From Viridothelium virens (lineage: Eukaryota > Ascomycota > Dothideomycetes > Trypetheliales > Trypetheliaceae): a DNA stretch of 64,000 nucleotides. The position numbers and the translations under genes were made by a program. The stretch lies in the NCBI GenBank assembly GCA_010094025.1, contig ML991805.1:62001-126000 (forward strand), in the 5' to 3' direction. The first letter of the stretch is position 1. Every line of letters begins with the position of its first letter. The notes beneath the pieces were generated by a model. It was given only the letters and a program-made list of their open reading frames with translations. It was not told where the DNA came from and made no database searches. Positions 21,476 through 32,534 of this stretch are shown in pieces.

Positions 21476-22726
21476 ATGATATTCATCCCTCCAGGCCCCA
21501 GTCCTCAAAGTCCTGCCAAGATGTCAGGGCAGAGCTTCGCTACCATGCCAGGAAAAAAAGACTCTCCATCAGCAACACTGGATTGGGTCAAGCAAGTTGC
21601 GGGAAAGTCGACGAAGGTCCGGGCTGAGACCACAGCGCTGGACACATTCTGGGAGGCGCTTCGTCAGGATGTACTTGTGCGAAGCATTAGAGCTAAGATT
21701 CCTGGAAGCTATACACGCATCCTCCAAACTAAGTCGCTTGGCGAATTTATTAAGATTCTGGAAACGGGGGGAAGTTCTCTATTCGTCGAAGAGAAAGAAT
21801 TTGAGAAATACGGATTTATGATATGGAAATGCTTTCAGGAGGCTTTCAAACCAGCGGTCCAGCTCTTTGAAGGTTACCCTCTGGCGTGCCCTGATTTCTG
21901 CAAAGGATACCTGCTTTCCGCATTGCCAACGCAAGTAAAGAAAAAAATCATTGGATACCTAGTGCCCACATCTGAGATTTTTGGTTTGGTGGTCACCGAT
22001 TGCTTGGTTACTACTAACCTTAGGGCACATCAAACGTCGTACAATCTTCAAGACCGGGTTGGAAGACTTTTCACTAGGACTTACGGGGTCTCAAGACGCG
22101 GATCACCACCGTGGAAGCTCCCCTCAGTGCTGGCTCCCTTTCTGAAATCCAGAGCGTTCTGCCGCTACGTACAAGAGCTGGTATATGCAGGCGGTATAGA
22201 TTTTCGTGGTAGCCCGGAGAGCGTATCTGCGTTCATGCACGACCGTATGAACAAGCTGGATCTGATGACAAAAATCCGACTGAGCTACCGATTCGAAGAT
22301 ACGGCGCCCACGAAGGATCCGAGAACCACTCTGGGAACGTCTGGAGCTTGGCGCAAATTGTCGAATATGCTCGTACATGATTGCATAGGGCTTAAGGATG
22401 TCAAGATCCTTGTTAACAAGGACTTCTGGAATAAGATTGCGTGGGAAAGACACGGTGCGGATCATTACGCTACAGTATCAGAGCTCATACGCCTTCCGAG
22501 AGCATCTTCGAAGGAGACTGGGCTTCCGCCAGACATAGAATATGACCGTCCATGCGGGTTCTTGGAGAGGGTCGGCAGGCTGAGCAACGAACAAATTCAC
22601 CTTGAGGTTGAGATTCAAGGAGCCGACACCAAGGAGAAGAAGAACTTTCAAAAAGCTGTGGATGTGCGGTTGTACCACTGTACGGGGGTGCGAAAGCCAC
22701 TCGCTGAAGAGAAGAAGCGTTGCTGA
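21476..22726 (+). CDS. Uncharacterised fungal protein, paralogue A
   Basis: Intronless, 416 residues from ATG 21476; an ATG at 21521 is an alternative start. I know no name for it. A short motif near residue 150 (LLSALPTQVKKKIIGYLV) resembles the L-x-x-LP-x-x-(I/V)-R-x-x-I-x-x-Y opening of fungal F-box-like/2EXR proteins. Further blocks are shared with the minus-strand gene at 35631-36689: SPESVSAFMHDRMN, WRKLSNMLVHDC and CGFLERVGRL. The C-terminus is charged and helical (GADTKEKKNFQKAVD). No catalytic residues stand out. The shared blocks in an order-conserved arrangement make this a genuine gene family, probably lineage-restricted. Confidence 0.7.
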   Translation: MIFIPPGPSPQSPAKMSGQSFATMPGKKDSPSATLDWVKQVAGKSTKVRAETTALDTFWEALRQDVLVRSIRAKIPGSYTRILQTKSLGEFIKILETGGSSLFVEEKEFEKYGFMIWKCFQEAFKPAVQLFEGYPLACPDFCKGYLLSALPTQVKKKIIGYLVPTSEIFGLVVTDCLVTTNLRAHQTSYNLQDRVGRLFTRTYGVSRRGSPPWKLPSVLAPFLKSRAFCRYVQELVYAGGIDFRGSPESVSAFMHDRMNKLDLMTKIRLSYRFEDTAPTKDPRTTLGTSGAWRKLSNMLVHDCIGLKDVKILVNKDFWNKIAWERHGADHYATVSELIRLPRASSKETGLPPDIEYDRPCGFLERVGRLSNEQIHLEVEIQGADTKEKKNFQKAVDVRLYHCTGVRKPLAEEKKRC

Positions 22727-23579
22727 TGCTCCACGAAATCTCTTTGGAAATCCTGCGCCTGGTACCCACCTGAAGCCGACTAGGTAGCTGCGAACGGCTC
22801 TGCAGTCATCTTGAAGGTTCCAGGGATTGAAGGAATGGTTTCCTGGAAGGGGCTGAGCCTGACCCGATTTTCAGAAATCGATTCTCGACGGCAGTATTGG
22901 ATGAGAGGTAAAGGGGGAAACTGGTTTGAAGACGGGCTCGAAAGATCGGCGTGCTCCTGTGGCATTATTTCAGAGAACCTGCAATGCACATGGCCTTGCA
23001 TCGAGACCAATCTAGCATATGAGCTCCAGGCTTTTCCAAATGAAATTATTCCTTTAATGGATGTTGCCGTAAAGGATGTAATGGAAGAGCTTACATCAGA
23101 GAGCTCATATAGAGATAGAGATGAAACTTGATTGGTAGCCTGCAACCGCCTGCAATTTTCATCAAATATTGCGAGGTGTTTTGCTTTCAACATTGAAATG
23201 CCACAGATTGCCCAAACTAGATAGCAATGTCTAGAAGGATTATGGGCGAAAATACAACTCAAAGTATTTGATGATCAGCTTCATCGTTCTATTCCTTCGC
23301 CCAAGCCTTGCATGTGTCTTTTGGTAGTGTCCTCGAGCAATTATACATACGAATCGCAGAAGACGTAGAGAATCGGTACACTCGGTAGGAATTGGGGCCG
23401 AGAGAAGGTGCAGGCATCGTTGCTCATCATGAGAGTAGGTGAAGAGGCTGAAAGCATTCACGGCCGCCGGCGGCAACTTTCGCTTCCGCACAGAAATCTT
23501 GACGAAGATCAGCATAATTTCAACTAGGTCCTCACCATCCTTCCGTACACGACGTGATCCCAAAGCCACTATTTTAAAT
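22727..23579. other. Intergenic; no supported gene
   Basis: Open frames on both strands (22780-23262 minus, 22811-23131 plus) show no recognisable domain and overlap each other. The right half is the promoter of eIF3h. Confidence 0.45.
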
Positions 23580-24828
23580 ATGGCGGACTCATTGTAAGTT
23601 TCGGATCTGGGTCTGAAGTATTGTGCAACTAACCCACGGAAGGCGAGATGCGTCTCTTCGCGAAGTTCAGATTGAGGCACTGGTAAGACTATGTTCATGT
23701 CGCGACCCTGGAATTGATATTGACAGTTCGATAGGTGGTCATGAAAATAATTAAACATGCATCCCAAGCTTTTCCAACCACCATCACAGGCTCTATAGTA
23801 GGCATGGATAACGGCGACAAACTCGAAATCACCAACTCGTTCCCCTTCCCTAGCATAGAGCTTCCCGCAGACTCGCATCAAGACTCGTCCAGCCTCTCGG
23901 CAGCAGCACCACGCGCAAAAGCGAATACTTCATATCAGACAGAGATGATAAAATTTTTACGGGAAGTCAATGTCGATGCGAACAATGTTGGTTGGTATAC
24001 CAGTACAAACATGGGGAATTTCGTGAACGCAAATACAATTGAGAACCAATTCTTCTACCAGAAAGAGATGAATGAGCGGACGGTTGCTCTAGTACACGAT
24101 GTGAGCAGGAGCTCGCAGGGCAGTTTGAGCATACGAGCTTATCGACTATCTCCCATGTTCATGTCGGCCTATCGTGAAGGCAAATTCACAACGGACAGGT
24201 CGGCTATGTCTTGCTTATCTCAGTAGCACACTGTACTGACACATCAAGCAGCTTACAAAAAAGTGGTCTCCGATATCAAGATATCCTTGTTGAACTACCA
24301 ACGACCATCCACAACTCTCATCTGCTTACTAGTCTCCTCCATCAAATTCCGTCAAATCCACCTAATGAACCCCTGGACTTTCCGCCAAATCTTGCCGCTC
24401 TCTCCCATGATCCTCAGGTTTCCTCTAACCCCATGTGTCCAAACTTCGATTCTCTAGATCTCTCCATCGATCCTTACCTGGAAAAGACCTGCGATCTCTT
24501 GCTCGACAGTATAGAGAACCACCACACCGAGCTAAACAATCATCAATATTACCAGCGGTCATTAGGACGTGAGCAAGCAAAGATCACGGCATGGCAGCAG
24601 AAGCGGAAAGCAGAAAATGCGGCACGTGCAGCTGCCAAGCAGCCATTATTACCTGAGGACGAATGGCAAAGACTTTTCAAGTTACCTCAGGAACCGAGTC
24701 GGCTAGAGATTCTCCTCAATTCAAGGCAGGTAGAACAGTATGCTAGACAAGTGGACGGATTTACAGCCGGCGTAAATAGCAAGATGTTTGCCGTGAAAAA
24801 TAGCCTGTTGCCTGGCGAAGGTGTTTGA
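23580..24828 (+). CDS. Translation initiation factor eIF3 subunit h
   Basis: Model: join(23580..23593, 23643..23682, 23735..24198, 24249..24828), 365 residues. Introns are 49, 52 and 50 nt. The first exon encodes only MADS plus part of a codon. Joined, the N-terminus reads [20 protein letters not shown], the conserved opening of eIF3h. The MPN domain spans about 15-160, with [25 protein letters not shown] and [15 protein letters not shown]; the JAMM zinc-binding set is absent, as normal for this non-catalytic MPN subunit. The C-terminal half is helical and ends in a conserved segment (residues about 325-360). eIF3h is part of the eIF3 scaffold on the 40S ribosome. It is absent from budding yeast but usual in filamentous fungi. 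Confidence 0.95.
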
Positions 24829-25303
24829 ACGGATGTGCTGGGGTGAGTAAGCGGCTAGATCCTGGAAGCATGGTACTGCGGCGTTTGGGGCATTAACGAT
24901 CCAAGGTCGGTGGGCTTTACCCATTTGCAACGAAAATCAAGGCTCCACGTCTGAAGTTTTTTCTGAGGAGCAGTTGTGCGGGCTGCCTAGACAGACCTTC
25001 ATGTCGGTTACGTTAGTCTACAGAATATGACGGGGAATGACTGAAACAGCGATGAAGTTGAGTGACTCGCTTATTTTATAATCTTCACGATCAAAGAACC
25101 ATTGGAAGTTAAGGCTGCCATTTTGCACTGAGAATAGGCGGTATTTGACGCAATAACGCGTAAATCGTCGCGGAATTCCCCTACAACGGGAATATATCGC
25201 GATCATCACGTGATCTACGCTCGTCCGAGACGCAGTCGATCCTCCATCCAAACGCGAGGTTAAAGAGGCAAGAGATTCCGCCCGTCGGCGTTTAACGCGC
25301 CTC
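24829..25303. other. Intergenic; promoter of the basic protein/GST locus
   Basis: 475 bp between eIF3h and ATG 25304. CGTG/CACGTGA is present at 25205-25212, a possible bHLH-type E-box (TCACGTGA). No gene was seen. Confidence 0.45.
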
Positions 25304-26563
25304 ATGAACGTTTCCCCGGGGTCTACGTTACCGCAGCAGCTGCCGTTACCGCCTCTGCTTCGACAGCAGACATCGCAATCATATCAAGACGTCCATAGCA
25401 ATGACAATCGCAGCTTGGGTCAATATGGATCAAGTCCTACAGGATTTGATGGCTCAAGTCCAGCAGAACCACCAGGACGCTACCAAAATGACTTCGTCAT
25501 CCAGAGCCAGTCGCTCCAAGCGATTGACCCTTTCAACCCGTCTCTACCGCCACTGAATACTTTCGGGGGTACGAACCATCAGCTATTACCACCACACATC
25601 TCAGAATTCTCATTTGCGCCCACACCGCAGAACGGCCAGCAATTCGATGTTGCACCTCCAGGTCGACCGCTTCTAAGCCAGTCAATTCACGAATTTCCCA
25701 GTAGTGATCCTTTCAGTGGCCTCCAGGGTGACACGGCTTTGCTAGATGACCCTCCCGTTAAGAATGATTCACATTTGGAAGGATTGAAGCTCATTCCTCA
25801 TCCGCGGGAACTGAACGCTTGGCGGGAGAAGCTGTTCCATATTGAAGAGCCTATCACGCTGACTGAAGAAGAGTGCGTTAAATTGTATCGGTTCATTGTT
25901 TGCAAGCTAACACAGCTTTCACCCCGAATCAGATTCCAGACTTACTGGCCTCATGTCGATAATGTATATTCCCACCGCTCAACCCAAAAGTACAAGCGAA
26001 AGCCTTTCATATCACATTATTGGGACTGCCGGTTGAAAGGTAGACCCCCTGGAACACCGAAATCCAATGACCCAAATAAGAAGAAGCGGAAACGGACAGC
26101 ACGTGAGCGTGACCTCTGCGATGTAAAGATTAAGATTACAGAATATTTGCCTGGAGCAATAGTTGAAGATGGTCAGGACTCTCAGGCGGCAAGCTTCAAT
26201 GGAGCGTCTTTTGGGTCGATGTCTTCTGATGGACCACTCTCCAGTCAACAAACGTGGTCGCTTCCTTCAATGGCACCGGCTGAACCTCTTCCACCGCCAC
26301 CTTCTGGAGGCGGCAAGTACTACACAATTCAGCGAGTTAATGGATATGTAGGAGATGGGAAGACTGAGGGAGCTCCAGAAGTGCATAGACATACCCTGGA
26401 AGATAGCGATCGCGTTAAAAAGAACAGTGTGGTGCGATGGATGTTAAAAAGAGAGAAGGAGGACAAGAAGAACAATGTAAGTGAATCTTTGACCAATTCC
26501 GAAAAATTTTCTACATTTTTAAGCATATGCCTCTTCTGGAAAATTGTTGTGATAACGTCATAA
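25304..26563 (+). CDS. Conserved basic protein of unknown function; possible N-terminal part of a GST fusion
   Basis: Open from ATG 25304 to a stop at 26563 (419 residues), but a strong donor (GTAAGTGAA) at 26477 makes the real exon end 26476 (391 codons, phase 0). Residues 1-150 are disordered, Pro/Gln/Ser-rich. A folded region follows, with ECVKLYRFIVCKLTQLSP and FISHYWDCRLKGRPPG, then a basic stretch NKKKRKRTARERDLCDVKIK that looks like a DNA- or RNA-binding or nuclear-localisation segment. The exon ends in a basic helix (VRWMLKREKEDKKNN). A phase-matched acceptor at 26899/26900 would join it to the GST exon at KTYHKKASGK, skipping the GST's own ATG. I recall long GST-containing fungal proteins with this kind of N-terminus but cannot verify that here. 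Confidence 0.65.
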   Translation: MNVSPGSTLPQQLPLPPLLRQQTSQSYQDVHSNDNRSLGQYGSSPTGFDGSSPAEPPGRYQNDFVIQSQSLQAIDPFNPSLPPLNTFGGTNHQLLPPHISEFSFAPTPQNGQQFDVAPPGRPLLSQSIHEFPSSDPFSGLQGDTALLDDPPVKNDSHLEGLKLIPHPRELNAWREKLFHIEEPITLTEEECVKLYRFIVCKLTQLSPRIRFQTYWPHVDNVYSHRSTQKYKRKPFISHYWDCRLKGRPPGTPKSNDPNKKKRKRTARERDLCDVKIKITEYLPGAIVEDGQDSQAASFNGASFGSMSSDGPLSSQQTWSLPSMAPAEPLPPPPSGGGKYYTIQRVNGYVGDGKTEGAPEVHRHTLEDSDRVKKNSVVRWMLKREKEDKKNNVSESLTNSEKFSTFLSICLFWKIVVITS

Positions 26564-26869
26564 TGAATTGCGGGGATGGTAAGGATCGCATCATTGGTAA
26601 GGTAGTGGGGTGCTTTGGAGCATTTGTAACAACTGTATGACCGCCCACACCATTGAGCAACACTTTTCTTTGCATTGGAGGGTGCCTCAGAACAATATAT
26701 GAAGCGGCTTATTTGTAGTGCGCAAAACGCTACTTTCAATAAGTTCCTTTTGTACCACTATCCAAACCGCTTTCCGAATCTACCTCGAGTACATGTAAAA
26801 TCAAGGATTATCCCATCTCAGACTCGCATCTACATATCATCTGCTCATTATACATCCTCTGCAACCACA

Positions 26870-27956
26870 ATGTCGAACAACGTTGACGAAAATGGCAAGA
26901 AAACCTATCACAAGAAGGCATCCGGGAAAGCCCTCGATACCGTCAAGAAACGCTCCAAAGAACACGACCTCAAGCTGTTTGGCAGCTGTTTCTGGTTAGT
27001 AAAGCACGCTTAAGGAAGCTTGTTAGATTGAAGCTCCCAAGGCAATTATCGTATGTGGTATCCGCTAACGACCTCTAGTCCTTTCGTGCAGCGCGTATGG
27101 ATTTCTCTCGAGGTGAAACAGATCCCCTACCAGTACATCGAAGTCGACCCATACAAAAAGCCCCAATCCCTCCTCGAAGTCAATCCGCGTGGCCTCGTCC
27201 CCGCCCTCCGGCACGGCGACTGGGCCTGCCACGAAAGCACCGTCCTCATGGAATACGTTCGTACCATCTCCTCCTCTACCCCACTCATTCCCCCTTCCCC
27301 GTCTCCTCAAAAAATTCCTCCGTCCACCTCCCCCCAAGCTGACAGCTCTCCTTCCACCTTCCAGCTCGAAGATCTCAACACCGGCACGCCGCTCCTCCCC
27401 TCCTCGCCCCAATCCCGCGCCCACTCCCGCCTCTGGGCCGACCACATCAACCGACACCTCATCCCCTCCTTCTACCGCCTCCTACAATCGCAATCCACCG
27501 ACGACCAGCCGGCGCTCGCGACGGAGCTGCACACCGCGCTGCACGAGCTGATCGACGCGGCCGACGCGTCCGGGCCCTTCTTCCTCGGCGCGCGCATCTC
27601 GTTCGTCGATATCCAAGCCGCGCCGTGGATCTTGCGGCTGGGTCGCGTGCTGAAGCCGTATCGGGGGTGGCCGGATCCGGAGCCAGGGACGAGGTGGTGG
27701 CGGTGGGTGGAGGCGTTGGAAGGGGACGAGGCGGTGGCGAGGACGGTGAGTGAGGATGAGTTGTATTTGGATAGTTATGAGAGATATGCCGGTGAGTTGT
27801 AAATACCTTAGGGTTCTTGTTGTTTCTGCCCACGCGTCTGTGTGTGTTTTGTGCGTGGCTGGGAATGGGAATGGAGAACTGACGGACCTGACAGAGAACC
27901 GTCCGAATACGTCGCAGGTACAGAAAGCGATTAACTCTGGCCGGGGGCTTCCATGA
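26870..27956 (+). CDS. Glutathione S-transferase-like protein
   Basis: Model: join(26870..26994, 27079..27256, 27365..27791, 27895..27956), 263 residues. After a basic leader (YHKKASGKALDTVKKRSKEH), a thioredoxin-fold N-domain starts with LKLFGSCFCPFVQRVWISLE, containing the CPFVQR motif of omega/GTT2-like GSTs, and continues to NPRGLVPALRHGDW and the conserved ES of HESTVLMEY. The all-helical C-domain includes LWADHINRHLIPSFYRLLQ and FFLGARISFVDIQAAPWILR. The intron 27257-27364 is 108 nt, in frame and stop-free, so an unspliced reading would insert 36 Ser/Pro-rich residues; homology favours splicing. The last exon supplies ENRPNTSQVQKAINSGRGLP. The ATG context (CCACAATGTC) is good, so an independent transcript is plausible. 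Substrate unknown. Confidence 0.88.
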
Positions 27957-30900
27957 GGCGCGGGTTGGACTGGAGTGGTGTAGTGAATATGCAAATGTGG
28001 AATGCACATTAGTAGATACTAGGGAATCAAGCAATATCGTAGAGATACCAGGTTCGACGACGCCATTACTATTGTATTAGGCAGTGTTCAGGCCGCCTTC
28101 GTGAACATCTATGTACGATACTTTGCAATGAAATTACAAGTGAGATATTCAATCAACTTAAGAGCAATTCTCCAGTACAGTACCTTGGTAGCATTTCCGC
28201 AGTTTTTAATGAATTGAATACGGCTATAGGGTTTTGCCCGAGAGGATCTATCACATAAGACGCGTAATAATCTCTATAGATACGACATGATATTGTCTTA
28301 CCTTCTTTATAAGCCTCTTGTCAAAGAGTCCTAGCACAGAGAAATCCTAGGGTATGGTCCAGGGATGGGAAAGGCGCTGTGATGCTCCCTTCTGTCGTTC
28401 ATGTAATTAGCCGGTCAACACTTGAAAAGCAGCCTTCCTTACAGGGAGATGTCACGGATTTTCACGTTTCAGTTGTGAGCCTCCAACGAGTTCAAGATAG
28501 GAAAGCGCAACCCAAGGATGGATAGCTTGATTCGTCGCACAACAACAATACTATTCTGATCCATTGTACGGGAATAATCTTACCATATCACCGGGCCAAC
28601 AGACTCATTCCTGATTCCTTAGCTAAATGACGAGTCAGTCGGACTGAACGTACCACTGTACCACCAGGGAGTTGGTACGGGGTACGACCAACGCTCGGAA
28701 TGGGACCCGATCGTCGGCCGTAGAAAGCGATCAGGGTTCCAACAGGTCCGCGTGCTGTCAAGCCACACCTGTTATCTGACAGATGATCCTCCTGACTGAT
28801 TGTCTCAGGGTCTCAGGGTTCAAGGGTCCTGGTGGAGATCTTGCTGGGTCACTTTGTCTTGATCCCTCTCTCCGGTTTGTTAAAAAGGGAATCAAGGTGG
28901 ATCGTGTGTATGATGCTCATTGATATATCGTTAGGATGGAAGGATGGGTAAGGGACAGTGTTTCGGTAGGTATCTTCGCATGCGCACGACAGTCGGATTC
29001 TGTAGATATGGTTTGACCAAGCACCATACAGCCTTGCTGTCGGAGTAGGCCGACCAATTGGCTGCCCATGGAAGCTATTCACTCTGCAGAGTTGGAGCAT
29101 AAATATTTACCCAAAATAGAACGACCCGTTGTAAGGAAAGGGCAAAGCCGTCTGTACTTCTTGTTGGCGGAGCCGGCTGGTTTTTATGCAATGCGGAATT
29201 CCTTGCATGTCTTCGGTGCTGCTTTCATTTTTGGATCGAAGCAATGTTCCGTGCATGTTCGCAACATTATCCCGCAATCACTGGATCCCAGGTGCTTGGA
29301 AGCCCTTGCCGCTTTGGGTGATTGCTCGAAGGGCAACATGGGCAATTACAATGTCTAGACCTTACACCCTTAGTTCGTGAATAAAGCCTCAGACCTCTTC
29401 CTTCCGCGGAATTCTTTCTCTCATAAAGAATTTGAAATCTTGGCACGGAAATGAGAATGGGTCTTGATCATTCCAGCCACAAGATGAATGATGTCACAGG
29501 GGGCTCTTCAGGGTTGATTGCGGCCATGGTCGTGATCCACACAAGCGGTGCAAGCAGCGGATGAATGCCGGGCGCCACGTGTTTGGGCACGAGTTGCCAA
29601 GACTTCGTTTCCAGTGAAACGGGTCGGTGGATGGACTGCAACACTGGTCGGTGGGTATCTAGCGGCTCAAGCGAAAATTCCATCTTGTCGAATCTGTTCC
29701 TATCCGTAATAGACACACTCATATTCTTTACGGTGCGATGATAGCAAAACCATACGAAGTACCGGTATCAGATGTTCGGTCAAGTCGCCACCTCGCGTTG
29801 CAGAGTTCCAGCCGGAATCCGTCCGTCATCCGTCGCCAACAGGCTGGTGTGGCCAAGCAGGATTTGTGGTTGTGCCGAGTCGCTGCCATTTGTTGTCATC
29901 TGGTGTGGGATGTGAAAGATCGAAGATGAGAAGACGCGATCGGTCGATCTGGGGTTTTAGTACTGGTAAGCCCCGCAATTTACCCTGGTGATATTCTGAT
30001 AGCACCCTGTTATCATCCCTGCCACCGGCCCGTTCGTCTGACCCAACAGGCAGGGCCCCGGTGGGCCCGTTTCAAGCCACAGCCTTGCCAAGACAAGAAG
30101 CTCGGGGGCTGAGAATTTTGTGCACCCTGACTGTTCCTGATTTTCATTGCTTCCGAGGTCCATCGGGGTCCAGGTCCCTCCAACAAAGGATGGAATGAGG
30201 CAGAAATGCCCCAAAAAGCATTCTCCGTGAGCCAATGCAGTGTCCGCCAAGGGTCAATATCATCTATGAGAGCATCATTTGAATATACTTTGAGCCTTCA
30301 GCACGTGTCCCGGAATCTGATAGGGCACTCGCCAGGGTCTGCATACAGCGTTGCTAAAATAAATACGGGCTCCTGAGGTACCGGGTATCGATACTCCAAG
30401 CGGTGCCAAGCACATTCGAGGAACACCGACTGACAGCGCTTAATCTCTACCTTATCTGGATAACTTAAAATCTGCTCAGACTTCAGTCGATTACACGCGG
30501 TCACATGAACGGAATCGAAAGCGCCGCCACGGAGAATTCTTTTCCTTACCGGCGAGCTGACAGCCACAACAGCCTTGAGAGTTGAAAGGCTGATCTGTCT
30601 TACTCATGCCAAGATTGCTCGCAATGCTCGCCTCATTGCGTCTCAGTTAACGAGCTTATTGATGGGCTTTGAGCCCAAGTCCCTGCATTTAACAGAAGCT
30701 CCCACTTAACGCGCGAGGGATGCGGCGATTCACCACATCGGAGTTCCTTCAACCTAAAGAGGCTCTTATGAGGATGCAACATGGGATGCAGGTCAATTGT
30801 GATGTGTTACAAGGTTTATGACAGGTGCGAACGACTTGGCAGATTTCGTTGCGCCTGCCGCCCATCCAAATACCCAAAGTAGGGATGTATCGTGACAGGC

Positions 30901-32534
30901 AGGGGGTGTGGCTAAAGTTTGGTATGCGGTCCATCTCCTGGACCAAGATGATGGAGTCCGTGACAGCGATTTTCCGAAATAATTAAACTCTACGATCCAA
31001 TTGCTGGCGGATAGAGACGGATCGCATGACCGATAGCACAGAAGAGGGCCGGCAGTTGGAGGAGGGTTTTGCGGCGCCTAAAGGGGCAGCTTCCCAACCC
31101 AACTGACCGAGCCTGGCAGCAGTTCGCTGTGGCTTGTGGGAAGATGTGGAGGACCGATCGAGAATTTGACACATAATCGGTGAAAATTAGAGCTGGCCCG
31201 TGCAGGCGCCAACGGCTGCATCCCTTCTGCACCCCTACTGCATCCCTGCGGCCGAGCAAAGTTGCGCAAGCACCAAACGCGTGCGTGGCATCGCTCGACG
31301 CAGGGTCTCAATGATGTAACTCATGCCACAGTCAGAGCCTGCGAAGGTAAATGCGGTGAACAGAGCGGCGACAGGGTCGGCCTACCTCGATCATGCGCAA
31401 CCTCTTGGGACGGGCCTTTTCGCGCGGAATCTTCTAGTCCGTCGCGTGTTCACTGTCCGATGGCCTGCAATCTTCACCTGTCGCAGGGCGAGTTGGGTCG
31501 GCTGGGCGGTCCTGTTGCAAACGCTTCCCTCCCCGGCGGAGGAGGTGTTGTGGACGTGTTGTGGACGTGCGTTGGCACTCTTGCTCTCGGGACGGGCGTG
31601 ACGGGCACGCCGTACCTAAGTCACTGATGTAGTGGCAGCTGTGGCGTAGGTTGGTACGTACCTGAGCAAGTCGCCAGTACTTCCTACTTGGTGAGCTCGC
31701 ACCCTCGTACTCTCTAAGCGAATCCCTGATCCTCCGTGCCTCTGAGGTGAGGGCGAACCCTGGTTGGCGGGGGGGCGCACGTCTTTCTTACAGCAAGGCC
31801 TAAAAGTGGTCGCAGTAGCAGTCATGACTACAGGATGAAGCAAAACGCCCAGCGCTTAGCCGGCAGATGAGTGGTAAAGGAAAGGATTTCTGGATAGCAG
31901 GGGAGCTCTGGTGCAGCTGTACGGAGTACTTAGCTGTAGGTAGAGGTATGATGAAAGAGGGGAAGCCAAGGAAAACAGGGCAGCGACGGGCAGGACGGAC
32001 CCTCACGGCAGGGATGGAAGCTTCCAAACCTAGGTAATAGGGACGCAGTAAGCTCCCTGGCCGCGCTACCTGATAACGGGACGCAGCATGGGTTGCAGAC
32101 TTCGGTGCCGATCCTCGTCGTCTAATAATTAGCAGCATCAACGATCGAGAGATCCAAGGGATCAGAGTATGGCATTTTCACAAATTCGCATCCGACACTC
32201 CGTCCTCAGCGCCCTGTCCGTAGTCCCTCGCAGCCTCCCCTGACAACTCATATAGCCCAGCTCCCGCTTCCTGACCGACTGCCTCTCTATTGCTGCCCCC
32301 TCTGTTGCTCACCCATCGCATCTCTCTCTGTTGTGGTGTTTCGCTGTGTCTGTCTTCGCGACAGCTGCCGCCACTGCTTACATACAACCCGCCCTCATTT
32401 GACCGTGCCCTTCGCCTGACCGCATCGGTGAATTGTATTTGCGGGCTTTGACAGAAATTCTAGCAGCATTGGACTCCGAGAGAGACTGTGTGTGCGCCGC
32501 GCCGTTGAATAGCTCGTGCTCCGACATTGTTGAT
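27957..32534. other. Long intergenic region upstream of a zinc-finger gene
   Basis: About 4.6 kb with no supportable gene on either strand; open frames are short and contain no domain. A small direct repeat (GTCTCAGGGTCTCAGGGTT) lies near 28803. One TACGGAGTA motif is at 31920-31928. The last 350 bp are CT-rich, as in long fungal leaders, and the frame of the zinc-finger gene is open 102 bp upstream of its ATG. Large upstream regions like this often belong to developmental or stress regulators. Confidence 0.5.
31920..31928. promoter_or_regulatory. TACGGAGTA motif, copy 2
   Basis: Exact 9-mer about 600 bp upstream of the C2H2 gene start. Confidence 0.35.

Noticed and set aside
23240-23881. 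213-residue minus-strand frame opposite the start of eIF3h
   Set aside because: The eIF3h exons on the plus strand are unambiguous, and this frame is their antisense shadow with no recognisable domain.
27459-28034. 191-residue minus-strand frame opposite the GST gene
   Set aside because: Arg/Pro/Thr-rich antisense of a GC-rich coding exon with no family similarity.
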